A stretch of DNA of 64,000 nucleotides from an uncultured Flammeovirgaceae bacterium (GCA_937883755.1 CAKZYA010000012.1:1-64000); one strand, 5' to 3'. Positions 45,171 through 54,939 are shown, counted from the first letter of the stretch. The notes: generated by a model from the letters alone, not told the origin. Translations and numbers: made by a program.

Positions 45171-46886
45171 ATGGACAGCAAACTATTACTGATTGCTTTG
45201 CTTTTTCTTACCTTCAATGCGTTTTGCCAAGATGATCCTGCTATCAATAAATTAAATGAGCAACTAAAGCAACACACTGAAGCTGATACCGTGCGAGTAA
45301 AGCTACTCAACGAACTTGGTTTTGAGTATTGGGTAGTCGATCCATCAGAATCAGAGTATTATGGGCAGAAAGCTTTAGCGTTAGCTGACAGTCTGTCTTA
45401 TGCTCAAGGTGTTGCCTATGCTAATGATATTATTGGAGTAGCACATTGGACTCAGGGTAAGTACACCACCGCATTAGACTATCTGATTGACGCACTAACA
45501 ACCTATCAAAATATGGGTAGGGCTAAAAGCGCAGCTAATACTATGTTAAACATTGGGTTAATTTACTACGAGCAGCAAGATTACGAGTTGGCTTTACAAT
45601 TTTTTCAGGAAGGGTTAAATAAGCATGAGGAACAGCCCCAGCCTGAGATAATCAGTATAGCCAATGCGCTCGGTAATATTGGTAGTGTTTATTATGATAT
45701 AAACGAATACGATCGGGCAGATTCTAGCTTTCGTCAAGCCTTACAATTGTACGAAAAAGAGGAGTCTCCCTATGGTATAGCGTTATCCTACGGTAATCTA
45801 GGAAATTTGAGTGTAATTATCAGAAATTATAGTCAAGCACTAACTTATTACCAACAGTCGCTGGAGTTAAGTCGTGAGATAGGGGATTTGCACGGTGTAG
45901 CAATTACCCTATATCAGATAGGTAAAATGTATCGAAAACAGCAGAAGTTCATTCAAGCTGAGGAATATCTGATACAGAGTATAGGTGTAGCTAACCAAGT
46001 GAATGATCAAAAGCAGCTTCAGGATATTTACTTTGAGATGAAAGAGCTAGAAAATATCCGTGGTAATCATAAGCAGGCAATTAGCTACTTCGAGCAGTAC
46101 GTTGAGTTAAAAGATAGCTTATTTAACAAAGAAAAAGCTCGACAAATAGCTGAGCTACAAACCGTTTACGAAACTCAGCAGAAAGAGCAGGAGATTGCGC
46201 TACAAAACGAGCGGATTCTGACCCTTCGCCAGAAAGCCCGCACCGATAGCTTGCTCCGCTACGGGTTGATCTTGGGGCTGGTGGTACTGGGGGCAATTGC
46301 CTATCTGATCGTGAGTAGGCAGCGGTTACGTATTAAGAAGAATAAAGAACTATACGCTACTCAGCAAGCGCTCACTCATTCTGAGCTAGAAAATGCCAAA
46401 TTAAAGGAAGAGGAGCTAGAGCGAGAGCTTTCGTTCAAGAGTAAAGAACTTACCTCTTACACAGTAAACTTCATCCAGAAAAATGAATTGTTCGAGGAGC
46501 TAAAGTTAGGTCTAAAGCAACTCAAAAAAGCTCGTCCGGAGGAAATTGGTAAGCAGGCGAACAGCCTAAATCGCTTAATAGATCAGCATACCAATATTGA
46601 CCGCGATTGGGAAGATTTCCGACGCTACTTTGAAGAAGTACACCAACACTTCTTTGACAAGCTTAAGAGAGATTATCCCGATCTTACTCAAGGGGAGTTA
46701 AAACTTTGTGCTCTACTAAAGCTCAAAATGAACCTCAAAGAAGCTGCTAGTATTTTGGGTATCTCACCCGAAAGTGTGAAAACTGCCCGTTACCGCCTTC
46801 GTCGAAAGCTAGATTTAGATCGGGACGAAAACCTGATTGATTTTATACAGCGTTTTGATGAGCCTGCGGCAGAAGTAGTTTCTTAA
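45171..46886 (+). CDS. TPR-containing transmembrane transcription regulator with LuxR-like HTH
   Basis: 571 residues. Signal peptide MDSKLLLIALLFLTFNAFC, then about eight tetratricopeptide repeats (about 25-320; NMLNIGLIYYEQQDYELALQ, NALGNIGSVYYDINEYDRA), a coiled coil, one transmembrane helix (GLILGLVVLGAIAYLIV, about 365-382), a second coiled coil, and a C-terminal HTH (LCALLKLKMNLKEAASILGI, SPESVKTARYRLRRKL). The TPR part should lie outside the cytoplasmic membrane and the HTH inside. This Bacteroidota architecture links envelope signals to transcription directly, without phosphotransfer. The target genes are unknown. Confidence 0.88.
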   Translation: MDSKLLLIALLFLTFNAFCQDDPAINKLNEQLKQHTEADTVRVKLLNELGFEYWVVDPSESEYYGQKALALADSLSYAQGVAYANDIIGVAHWTQGKYTTALDYLIDALTTYQNMGRAKSAANTMLNIGLIYYEQQDYELALQFFQEGLNKHEEQPQPEIISIANALGNIGSVYYDINEYDRADSSFRQALQLYEKEESPYGIALSYGNLGNLSVIIRNYSQALTYYQQSLELSREIGDLHGVAITLYQIGKMYRKQQKFIQAEEYLIQSIGVANQVNDQKQLQDIYFEMKELENIRGNHKQAISYFEQYVELKDSLFNKEKARQIAELQTVYETQQKEQEIALQNERILTLRQKARTDSLLRYGLILGLVVLGAIAYLIVSRQRLRIKKNKELYATQQALTHSELENAKLKEEELERELSFKSKELTSYTVNFIQKNELFEELKLGLKQLKKARPEEIGKQANSLNRLIDQHTNIDRDWEDFRRYFEEVHQHFFDKLKRDYPDLTQGELKLCALLKLKMNLKEAASILGISPESVKTARYRLRRKLDLDRDENLIDFIQRFDEPAAEVVS

Positions 46887-47056
46887 CACCAAAACAGTCC
46901 AGAAACGGCAATAGAAGCAGTAATTATTCACTTTTTGTCGTCTTGTTCACTTCTTGTATACCTGTATTATTGGCTTTCAATAGGCTGTCACCGTTATCTT
47001 TGAGTATATTCTTTAATTTAAATTTTCGTTTTTACGATATCTCAAATTTATCAATT

Positions 47057-47851
47057 ATGATTACACGACATTATCCAATGCTACTGCTGAGCATTATTTT
47101 ATTAGGTGGAACGTTAGCATCCTGTCAAGAAGATGACATTAATGACAAAGAACCAGAGTCATCAATACAATTGGCTAGCAACGACACTTTAGGGCAGTAC
47201 CTCGTTGATCAAGATGGCTATACACTGTATTTCTTTACCCAAGATGTAAGTGGAAATAGTGCTTGTAATGGCGATTGTGCTAACAACTGGCCCATCGTTC
47301 AAAATGAATCGGCTCGTCTGGGATCTGGCTTACAAGATGCTGATTTTGGATCAGTAAGTCGGGAGGGTGATGCTGTTCAGACTACCTTCAAAGGCTGGCC
47401 ACTCTATCGTTTTCAGGGTGATTCCCAGCCAGGAGAAATCAATGGGGATGGGCAAGATGGTCACTGGTTTGTTGCTAAGCCCGACTATAGTGTAATGTTA
47501 GCTCATCAGGTGATTGAAGGCGATACTTTGTCCCAGTATATTGTAGATCCTGAGGGCAGAACACTTTATTATCATTTTCCTGATGAGCAGGATGTCAGTA
47601 ACTGTAAAGTGGGATGCATTGAGGAGCGACCAGTATTTTTTGCTGGAGAAAACTTGATTTTACCGTCGGGGCTTGGCCTGGATAAGTTTGATATTATCGT
47701 TCGGGAGGACGGTAAAAGGCAGAGCAGCTACAAAAAGCGGGCAATGTATAGTTATGTTCAGGATGGTTTTCGAGGATCGATACTCAGTCATATAGCCGCC
47801 GATTGGACAGTAGCCCGGGTATCTTGGACCAAACCTGGAGAAGGGGACTAG
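47057..47851 (+). CDS. Lipoprotein with two secreted-repeat (Lipoprotein_15/COG4315) units
   Basis: 264 residues from the ATG at 47057. An in-frame TTG 114 bp upstream has no signal and is disfavoured. LLLSIILLGGTLASCQEDD is the lipobox. Unit 1: LGQYLVDQDGYTLYFFTQDV, CNGDCANNWPIV and SREGDAVQTTFKGWPLYRFQ. Unit 2: LSQYIVDPEGRTLYYHFPDE and CKVGCIEERPVF. The paired C-x(3)-C per unit could bind metal or haem. Related proteins are found with cytochromes and copper-related genes, but nothing nearby supports this here. It converges with the bestrophin gene, 6 bp apart. Confidence 0.82.
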   Translation: MITRHYPMLLLSIILLGGTLASCQEDDINDKEPESSIQLASNDTLGQYLVDQDGYTLYFFTQDVSGNSACNGDCANNWPIVQNESARLGSGLQDADFGSVSREGDAVQTTFKGWPLYRFQGDSQPGEINGDGQDGHWFVAKPDYSVMLAHQVIEGDTLSQYIVDPEGRTLYYHFPDEQDVSNCKVGCIEERPVFFAGENLILPSGLGLDKFDIIVREDGKRQSSYKKRAMYSYVQDGFRGSILSHIAADWTVARVSWTKPGEGD

Positions 47852-47857
47852 AACTGA

Positions 47858-48856
47858 TCAGAGTAGTATATCATCTACTGGTTGAATCTTAGGTGGCATT
47901 TCAGTTTCCCCCAACAATTGCCTTAGATCAATTTCAATAGTTCGGCATAAAGCAGTCATCGGTACATCGTTAATGTAGTTCTCAAAAGGGTCTTCGCTAT
48001 TGTCGCCTACGGTTTCAATAGTGGCAAATATCCAGGAAATGAGCACTGAAAACGGAACCGTAAGCCAGATGACCGAACTATTGCTCATTTTACCAAACTC
48101 GCTTACTAGGCCAAAAGGGAGTAAGATCACAAAAATCCAGACGAAAACTGTACTGAAAAAAGCATACTGACGAGGAAAGGGAGTGTTCTTTATGCGCTCA
48201 CACTTTCCTTGCAGATTATAGAGTTCTTCCAACGTTTGCATCATGTTTACTTGTCGGTAGGCATCCAGTTGCTCTTGCTGTATCAATTCTCTCAGTGCTT
48301 TTCCCTGGTTTTTCACCAAATGGGTAGCCGTATTGGCTTTTTGCATCACCTCGATGTATTCATCATCCGTCAAGAAGGTACGAATATAATCTTGGCACTC
48401 TCGATCATTTTTTAGCCTTAGGTCAGGCACATAGCTCAGATTTTTGCGGTCGAGTATCGTAGTGCGGCGTAATTGAATTCTGAGGGCGTTGATCCAGGCC
48501 AGATGGCGATAGATTAGCTCAGCATGCAGGGATGAAAGAGTAGAGTCAGTGGGTAGGTTAGGAAGGTAGGTCAGTACCTGATTTGCCCAGGTACGGCTGT
48601 AGTTAACAATGCCACCCCAGATTTTCCGTCCTTCCCAAAAACGGTCGTAGGATTGGCTATTTTTAAAACCAATGTAAAATGCTACGGCAATACCGATAGT
48701 ACTAAGAGGCAGAAAAGGAATGCTAACGTCTATACCTTGCTTAAGCAAAGCAACGTAAACGGTGGTAACAATAACTGACCACAGAACAAAGAAAAGGATA
48801 TTCCTCCAAGCAAACTTCCAGACTAGGCTCCAACGAATATTGCGTCTTACGTACAC
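47858..48856 (-). CDS. Bestrophin-family anion channel
   Basis: 332 residues of UPF0187/RFP-TM. Hydrophobic helices at about 20-40, 44-62, 230-252 and 258-280, the family's usual layout. FYIGFKNSQSYDRFWEGRKI is the strongest signature, followed by WGGIVNYSRTWANQVL, and the C-terminal ATIETVGDNSEDPFENYIND, whose acidic cluster matches the calcium-clasp region of eukaryotic bestrophins. Bacterial members are pentameric cation or anion channels. Selectivity cannot be read. Stand-alone gene. Confidence 0.9.
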   Translation of the reverse strand: MYVRRNIRWSLVWKFAWRNILFFVLWSVIVTTVYVALLKQGIDVSIPFLPLSTIGIAVAFYIGFKNSQSYDRFWEGRKIWGGIVNYSRTWANQVLTYLPNLPTDSTLSSLHAELIYRHLAWINALRIQLRRTTILDRKNLSYVPDLRLKNDRECQDYIRTFLTDDEYIEVMQKANTATHLVKNQGKALRELIQQEQLDAYRQVNMMQTLEELYNLQGKCERIKNTPFPRQYAFFSTVFVWIFVILLPFGLVSEFGKMSNSSVIWLTVPFSVLISWIFATIETVGDNSEDPFENYINDVPMTALCRTIEIDLRQLLGETEMPPKIQPVDDILL

Positions 48857-48944
48857 GGTAGGTTATTAAAGTAGCAAAATAGTGTTGGTGAAGATAGAAA
48901 TAGTGTACTAAAACACAAAAGCCACTTTATCAATTACCATCAAG

Positions 48945-49679
48945 TTATAGCTTTAACCTTTTGAAAATGCTCTCGGGGATTAGCTTAATAATAAGCATGA
49001 TGAAACGCCACATCCATAGTACGTATACAACATTCTTTTTTTTCTTCACTGCTTTAAATACAGCAGTGGCAACCTGCTGAGGTGATGCAGTTAGCGGTTT
49101 AGGTAGGTCTAAACCTTCAGTCATGCGGGTATCAATGAACCCCGGTATTACACTTACTACATGCACACCTTTAGAAGCTAGACGGTTACGCAACCCCGAA
49201 AGATAGGCCGTTAGTCCGGCTTTGGCACTGCCGTATAGGTAATTACTCTGTCTTCCTCGTTCACCCGCTACTGAGCTTAAAACAGCAATGCTACCCTGAC
49301 CCTGAGCTTCATAATGGTTGGCAATGAGATTGATAAATGAAACTACACCACTGTAATTGGTTTGAATAATACGTTCAGCCTCCCGCCAGTCTTTAATCGC
49401 TAATTCATGGTTTCCCAAATATCCAGCAAAGCAGAGGGTAGTATCGGGAATCTCCGCAAGCGAGTCGATAGCTTTAGTGTGGGAACCGATGTCCATCAGG
49501 TCGACTTTGAGATAGTCACAGGAAACGTCGTAGCGGATAGTTATATCTTTAGCCAGTACCTGTAGTTCGTCGGGCTTTCGCCCTGCCAATACTAAGTTAT
49601 GTTGTTTTTGGGCGTAGATATACGCGCATGATCGGGCAACATCGCTGGTTGCTCCGATAATTAGGATACTGTTGTTCAT
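48945..49679 (-). CDS. SDR oxidoreductase, DprE2-like
   Basis: 244 residues. NNSILIIGATSDVARSCAYI is a Gly-rich loop of the GxxSxxA type seen in DprE2-like SDRs, IAVLSSVAGERGRQSNYLYG and SAKAGLTAYLSGLRNRL hold the Ser, Tyr and Lys, and VHVVSVIPGFIDTRMTEG follows. The C-terminal VYVLWMWRFIMLIIKLIPES is hydrophobic, suggesting membrane association. It overlaps by 4 bp the upstream FAD oxidase gene, as in the mycobacterial dprE1-dprE2 pair that epimerises decaprenyl-phosphoryl-ribose. In Bacteroidota the sugar product is not known. Confidence 0.8.
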   Translation of the reverse strand: MNNSILIIGATSDVARSCAYIYAQKQHNLVLAGRKPDELQVLAKDITIRYDVSCDYLKVDLMDIGSHTKAIDSLAEIPDTTLCFAGYLGNHELAIKDWREAERIIQTNYSGVVSFINLIANHYEAQGQGSIAVLSSVAGERGRQSNYLYGSAKAGLTAYLSGLRNRLASKGVHVVSVIPGFIDTRMTEGLDLPKPLTASPQQVATAVFKAVKKKKNVVYVLWMWRFIMLIIKLIPESIFKRLKL

Positions 49680-51001
49680 GAAGCTAGAATAGACAATCGT
49701 TTAGCCAAATCGGATTGAACAGATAGGTTAGGGTTAATTTTTTTGAGAATAGATAAGAATTCCTGGCTATTTGGGTAACCCTTCTGAAAAGTCTCGGGCT
49801 TCATTCGGGCATCTTTAGATAAATAGATTCTTCCACCCAGCTCAAGAACAAGTTGATCTAACTCATCTAAGAATGTAAATAGCCCTCTTCTCATAGGAAA
49901 ATCAAGTGCCAAAGTATAACCTTCCATTGGGAAAGAAATCAGACTATCCTGCTTTCCAAATAACTTCAGTACGGTCAGGAAAGACCCCCAGCCCCTTTGC
50001 CGAATTTGATTCATAATCTTTCGTAATCCAGCTTCACTGTTATTGAGAGGAAGCACAAATTGATACTGCACAAATCCATTCTTACCGTACATCCGGTTCC
50101 AATTCAGTATAGAATCCAACGGGTAGAAGAACGGGTCGTAGTGAACGGTATTCTCGATAACTTTACGGGTGTTTTTATTGTAGTACAGTAAATTAAAAGC
50201 TTTTATCGAGAAAGAGTTAAGTACAAATTCTGGTAGGTTAATTGGCATATTAATCTTAGGGCTAACCTGGCTACTTAGAGGACTCTTCCTTTGTTTTTCG
50301 GTAAGCTCATCCAAAGTAGCGTGTTCTCCCATCATCATAATACTTCTGCCGAAGTTGTTACCTCCTTTCAGGCAATCAATCCATGCCATAGAATAGGTAT
50401 GAGATTTGTAAGTATCGAACAATTCTAGTATTTCGCCTAGATTTTTCGCTTTCACCTGCCGCTGCCGGATATAGCTGCTTTCAATCTTTTTTAGATTAAA
50501 GGTAACCGTATCAATCATTCCCGTAAGCCCCATTCCTCCGCGGGTTGCACTAAATATTTCTTGGTTTTCGGTGGGGGAGCAACTTACTCGTTCGCCGTTG
50601 GGTAGTATTAGAGTGCAGTTGGTTACGTGATCACCGAAGCAGCCTGCTACATGATGATTTTTTCCGTGAATATCTGAAGCTAAAGCACCACCTACGGTAA
50701 TAAATTTAGTACCTGGTGTAACCGGAAGAAACCAGCCCTTAGGCACAAAAACTTCCAGTAAATCCTGAAGAGTTACCCCCGATTGGCAGCATACTGCTCC
50801 CGCCTCGGAGTCAAAATCGAGTATATGGTTATGTTTTAGAGTTGAAAAAATATGGTCAGAGAGGGACGCATCTCCGTAGCACCGCCCCATACCGCGAGCA
50901 ATCCAGCTTTCAGTATGATCAGCAATACTTTCTCCTCGCCAGTAGGTCAGTTCAGTATCTTTGACAGGATAATGATTCCAGTTAGAAACGGTAGTTCTCA
51001 T
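49676..51001 (-). CDS. FAD-binding oxidoreductase, DprE1-like
   Basis: 441 residues of the vanillyl-alcohol oxidase/FAD_binding_4 type. ARGMGRCYGDASLSDH, VTPGTKFITVGGALASDIHG and FSATRGGMGLTGMIDTVTFN form the FAD-binding domain, and the C-terminal part carries LALDFPMRRGLFTFLDELDQ and LSKDARMKPETFQKGYP, very close to DprE1. The Cys that reacts with benzothiazinones in mycobacterial DprE1 is Ala here (TLALDFP versus the mycobacterial NVCVDFP). With the overlapping SDR it should catalyse 2'-epimerisation of a lipid-linked pentose (inference). There is no signal peptide. Confidence 0.83.
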   Translation of the reverse strand: MRTTVSNWNHYPVKDTELTYWRGESIADHTESWIARGMGRCYGDASLSDHIFSTLKHNHILDFDSEAGAVCCQSGVTLQDLLEVFVPKGWFLPVTPGTKFITVGGALASDIHGKNHHVAGCFGDHVTNCTLILPNGERVSCSPTENQEIFSATRGGMGLTGMIDTVTFNLKKIESSYIRQRQVKAKNLGEILELFDTYKSHTYSMAWIDCLKGGNNFGRSIMMMGEHATLDELTEKQRKSPLSSQVSPKINMPINLPEFVLNSFSIKAFNLLYYNKNTRKVIENTVHYDPFFYPLDSILNWNRMYGKNGFVQYQFVLPLNNSEAGLRKIMNQIRQRGWGSFLTVLKLFGKQDSLISFPMEGYTLALDFPMRRGLFTFLDELDQLVLELGGRIYLSKDARMKPETFQKGYPNSQEFLSILKKINPNLSVQSDLAKRLSILAS

Positions 51002-51249
51002 TATAATCGTTGATCATTCTACAAATACACTGCAATTTAATAATTTATAATGGAAAAATTTTATTTAATCAAGGGTAAAGATTTTTTAGTACTGTCTGTG
51101 CTAAATAATTTTTTGTACAGTTAGGGTAAGCTGCTAATCTAAAATTTTATTTTCCTAATCTGGTGTTAGGAACGAATGGAGGCAAGTACACTAAAAGTAT
51201 GGTACAAAGACACCCACTAAATTTCTTTTGAAGATTGGTAAATACCCTA

Positions 51250-51272
51250 GATTCTTCCAAATTTGAAGAATC
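51250..51272. promoter_or_regulatory. Inverted repeat before pcm
   Basis: GATTCTTC-CAAATTT-GAAGAATC has perfect 8-bp arms and ends 16 bp before the start codon. It may be an operator or a leader hairpin affecting translation. Confidence 0.35.
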
Positions 51273-51288
51273 AATTTAAGTGAAGTAG

Positions 51289-51951
51289 ATGAGTAGTTTT
51301 TTTGAAAGTTACAAGCACCGAGGAATGCGCCGAGGTTTAGTACAAAAGCTGTATCATAAAGGAATTAGAGATGAGCGAGTATTAAGAGCAATCGAGCAAG
51401 TCCCTCGTCACGCATTTATGGACTCAGCTTTTGTAGATCACGCTTACCAGGATAAAGCTTTTCAGATTGGTGAAGGACAGACTATCTCTCAACCTTATAC
51501 TGTGGCTTTTCAAACCGAACTTCTTCAATTGGAGCCGGGTATGAAAGTGCTGGAGATTGGAACGGGGTCGGGCTATCAGTGTGCAGTACTTTCGGTAATA
51601 GGAGGGCAGGTTTACTCCATAGAATATAATCAGATACTTCATGAGCGAGCTAAAAAGTTACTAGATAAGCTTGGTTACACTGCCCAACTCAAGTGGGGGG
51701 ATGGGACAGAAGGGTGGGAGGCTCAGGCACCTTTTCATCGTATATTAGTTACTGCAGGAGCACCTCAAGTGCCGCAAGCATTGGTAGAGCAGTTGGAGGT
51801 TGGAGGGAGATTGATAATTCCGGTAGGTGACCGTGAGCGTCAAGAGATGTTACTCATTGAGAAAATGGAGGATGAAACGATCCGACAATCAGCTTTCAAT
51901 TTGTTTAGCTTTGTGCCTTTGCTAGGGCAGTATGGCTGGAGCCAATCATAA
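51289..51951 (+). CDS. pcm: Protein-L-isoaspartate O-methyltransferase
   Basis: 220 residues. MRRGLVQKLYHKGIRDERVL, VPRHAFMDSAFVDHAYQDKA, FQIGEGQTISQPYTVAFQTE, MKVLEIGTGSGYQCAVLSVI and WGDGTEGWEAQAPFHRILVT are the complete series of PCMT motifs, with the SAM-binding E-x-G-T-G-S-G-Y and the substrate-binding SQPY loop. It methylates isoaspartyl residues in aged proteins, starting their repair. Cytoplasmic and of usual length. It begins 16 bp after a perfect dyad. The neighbours give no further link. Confidence 0.95.
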   Translation: MSSFFESYKHRGMRRGLVQKLYHKGIRDERVLRAIEQVPRHAFMDSAFVDHAYQDKAFQIGEGQTISQPYTVAFQTELLQLEPGMKVLEIGTGSGYQCAVLSVIGGQVYSIEYNQILHERAKKLLDKLGYTAQLKWGDGTEGWEAQAPFHRILVTAGAPQVPQALVEQLEVGGRLIIPVGDRERQEMLLIEKMEDETIRQSAFNLFSFVPLLGQYGWSQS

Positions 51952-52139
51952 TTAAAATGCCCGGATTTTGGTAACACTCTTAGCTTATTTCATTTTTTCT
52001 ATAATTTCTTGTAGTGCCTGCTGTATTTCTGAAAACTTACTCAGAAATTTTTAATTCTGCTGTTAAAAGCAAACATCGTGATCTATCTTGCGATAGATAG
52101 AATTTAGTCAACCTGATTAAAGTCGCTAAGGTTTTTGCA

Positions 52140-54272
52140 ATGACCTCAACCATGAAAGTTGGCATCTTTATCTTCTTATTTCTCTTTGTTTCCCTTGGTA
52201 ATTTGTCAGGGCAAAATTATCAGCGTATTGATAGTTTACACACTGAGTTACAACAAGCTGAATCAGTAGTAGTCTGGGAAATATATAATGAAATTGGCTG
52301 GGCGTATCGTTTCTCTTATCCTGATAGTACCATTCATTACAGTAATTTAGTCTTAGCATCTAAGGCACCCTCTTCGCAGAAAGCAAAGGCATTAAATTTT
52401 AAGGGAATTGCCCAGGTTTATCAGGGGAATTACGCTGATGCCTTTACTAGCTACCGACAAGCGTTAGATACAGCCCAAAATGTTAGCGATTCCTCTCAAC
52501 TAGCTCATTCCTACAATAATCTTGGAAGGTTACTGTTGTCGCAGGGAGAGCGGCTCAAGGCTCACCAACATATCAATCAGGCCTTAAGAATTTTTAGAAA
52601 ATTGGGCGATGAAGCAGGAATAGGGTATTGCTACAAAAGCTTAGTAGAGCTTTACACGTTGCAGAATGATACCACCAAAATGCTGGATCTGTTACATAAA
52701 ACTCTTCGGATACGACAGCAGGTACGTGATGTGCGAGGGCAGGTGTCAACTTATCAGGAATTAGCCGCTTTCCATAAAAAGTATGCTCAATTCAATAAGG
52801 CTGAAAACTATCTACAAATGGCAATGGACTTGAGCCAAGGTATTAAAGATGAAATGACAATTGCTGAAATTTACCTTTCGCTGGCAAACCTCCGTTACTC
52901 TCAGGGCGATTACCCTCGTTCTATGCAGTATCTTCGTAAAGTTTTAGTAGCAACTGACGTGTTTGAAAATGCTCGGTTTATTTCATCAGTTAACTTACAG
53001 TTAGCAAAAAATTATTACGCCCAACAGCAGTATAGCCAAGCCCGGATATACCTACAAGACATCGTTAATAAAGCAGCCGAAAACAGCTTGCAGCAGCAAA
53101 AAGAAGCGTACTATTATTTGTCTAAGATTAGTGAAACCCGAGGGGAGTTTGCCTCAGCACTTGCTCTGTATCAAAAATATGTGGCAGCTAAAGATTCTCT
53201 ACATAATGTTGATAAAGCGATTACGGTAGAGCGGCTTGAGAATCGGCTTCAGATTGAAGAAAGAGATAAACAATACGAGCTGTTAAAAGCAAATCAGGCG
53301 CGGAATCAGGAGGTACTCGAGCAGGCTCGAGTAAAAAACATTGCTAAAAATGTTATTCTGCTACTAGTAATAATCTTATTGCTTACATTATTAGCATTTT
53401 ACTATCGGGTTCGGCAGAAAAACCGCTTTCTGGAGCAGCAAAAACAACAGATTGAAGAGCATCGGCAGCAGATTGTCACGCAAAACCTTCAAATTACTCG
53501 TCAGAATCAAGAGCTTAGTGAGAAGAATGTTCGCTTGGAAGCGATTGACGAAGAGCGGGAGACTTTGCTAGGCATTGTAACCCATGATCTGAAGGCACCA
53601 TTTCAGCGGATTAGTGGTTTGGCAGAAATCCTGACGATGAACGCAAACATAGAATCGTCAGAAAATCAGAAGTATATTAGTCTAATAAAAAATACTTCTC
53701 AGACGGGTAGTTCGCTGGTTAATAATCTACTGAATAACAGTCTGATACAAAAAAAGCAAGAGCTTCAACTGGAAGAAGTAGATTTGTCAGTATTTCTAAG
53801 AGAACTACTAGATGACTTCGAGAACGAAGCCTCTGCTAAAACAATCTTTTTACATCTATCAGTTGAACCCTCTCTTGCCTTAGAGACAGATCCGTTAGTA
53901 CTAGGTCAGATCGTGAATAACCTGGTCTCGAATGCAATTAAATATTCACCTAGCGGGGCGAGAGTGCAAGTGATGGCTCAGCCAGCAAGTCAGGGTGGGG
54001 TGCAAATATCAGTGAAAGATCAAGGGCCTGGATTTAGTGAAGAGGATAGAAAGAACCTGTATCAGAAATTTAAACAACTAAGTGCCCGCCCCACTAATGG
54101 GGAAAGCTCCCACGGTCTAGGTCTTTCCATTGTAAAAGTGCTGTCGGTACGGCTTCAAGCAACTATTAAGTTGATTAGCGAATCAGAGAAGGGTAGCAAA
54201 TTTGTTCTTACTTTTCCAAAAAAACTGTCCCAGTCGACGCCCTCTTCCCATACCTCTCCAGATTTCGCTTAG
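52140..54272 (+). CDS. TPR-domain sensor histidine kinase
   Basis: 710 residues. Signal peptide (MTSTMKVGIFIFLFLFVSLG), about nine TPRs (30-360; SQLAHSYNNLGRLLLSQGER), one transmembrane helix (NVILLLVIILLLTLLAFYYR, about 401-421), a Gln/Glu-rich coiled coil, HisKA with His482 in GIVTHDLKAPFQRIS, and HATPase_c with N-box NNLVSNAIKYSP, DQGPGFSEED and HGLGLSIVK. All ATP-binding boxes are intact. No response regulator gene is adjacent, so the partner is elsewhere. It shares the TPR-TM plan with the HTH protein at 45171, which suggests related envelope sensing. Confidence 0.92.
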   Translation: MTSTMKVGIFIFLFLFVSLGNLSGQNYQRIDSLHTELQQAESVVVWEIYNEIGWAYRFSYPDSTIHYSNLVLASKAPSSQKAKALNFKGIAQVYQGNYADAFTSYRQALDTAQNVSDSSQLAHSYNNLGRLLLSQGERLKAHQHINQALRIFRKLGDEAGIGYCYKSLVELYTLQNDTTKMLDLLHKTLRIRQQVRDVRGQVSTYQELAAFHKKYAQFNKAENYLQMAMDLSQGIKDEMTIAEIYLSLANLRYSQGDYPRSMQYLRKVLVATDVFENARFISSVNLQLAKNYYAQQQYSQARIYLQDIVNKAAENSLQQQKEAYYYLSKISETRGEFASALALYQKYVAAKDSLHNVDKAITVERLENRLQIEERDKQYELLKANQARNQEVLEQARVKNIAKNVILLLVIILLLTLLAFYYRVRQKNRFLEQQKQQIEEHRQQIVTQNLQITRQNQELSEKNVRLEAIDEERETLLGIVTHDLKAPFQRISGLAEILTMNANIESSENQKYISLIKNTSQTGSSLVNNLLNNSLIQKKQELQLEEVDLSVFLRELLDDFENEASAKTIFLHLSVEPSLALETDPLVLGQIVNNLVSNAIKYSPSGARVQVMAQPASQGGVQISVKDQGPGFSEEDRKNLYQKFKQLSARPTNGESSHGLGLSIVKVLSVRLQATIKLISESEKGSKFVLTFPKKLSQSTPSSHTSPDFA

Positions 54273-54391
54273 TTTTGAGAGTCTGGTAAACCCTCATGAG
54301 AGTCTGGTTCTCGTATCTTCTTTGTGAGTGCGGGATTTGTATAATTAGCTATAAAACACTAACTTATACTTACCACCAACCTTAAAAATTT

Positions 54392-54862
54392 ATGGTTAAA
54401 AGTTATCGGGGCATTGCTCAGGAGACTCCTACAGTGCCAAAAATACCTTCCCTGATTGTGGCCGACTACATGGCTACCCATTTAGTGACATTTTCACCTG
54501 ATCAATCTATTCAAGAAGTGGTTCGGAAACTACTGACTCGACGAATTTCAGGAGCCCCCGTGGTAAATGACCGACAAGAATTAGTCGGGGTTATTTCTGA
54601 GGGAGACTGCCTGAAAGAAGTTGTGAAAGGCAAGTATGACAATCTCCCGATCTTGTCAGGAAAAGTGCGCGACCATATGTCGTCCAATGTCATTAGTATT
54701 GATGCTGAGATGAACATTTTTGAGGCGGCCAATATGTTCTTAAATCGGCGCATCCGGCGATTTCCCGTGCTGAAAAATGGCAAGCTAGTAGGGCAGATTA
54801 GTCAAAAAGATGTAATGAAAGCCGTGCTAAAACTGAAAAGTGCTACCTGGCAGTATCGTTAA
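54392..54862 (+). CDS. Protein with two CBS domains
   Basis: 156 residues. VADYMATHLVTFSPDQSIQE, RISGAPVVNDRQELVGVISE (CBS 1, about 25-80) and VRDHMSSNVISIDAEMNIFE, RIRRFPVLKNGKLVGQISQK (CBS 2, about 90-150). CBS pairs bind adenosine nucleotides. A stand-alone pair usually regulates another protein in trans, and the partner cannot be told. The gene lies 120 bp after the histidine kinase and 78 bp before a WD40 gene. No signal peptide. Confidence 0.9.
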   Translation: MVKSYRGIAQETPTVPKIPSLIVADYMATHLVTFSPDQSIQEVVRKLLTRRISGAPVVNDRQELVGVISEGDCLKEVVKGKYDNLPILSGKVRDHMSSNVISIDAEMNIFEAANMFLNRRIRRFPVLKNGKLVGQISQKDVMKAVLKLKSATWQYR

Positions 54863-54939
54863 ATATTTTCTACTGACATTAGTAGGTTATTGAAAGATGA
54901 TATTTTATGTATCTTGCTTTTTATAATACAACCTATGTC

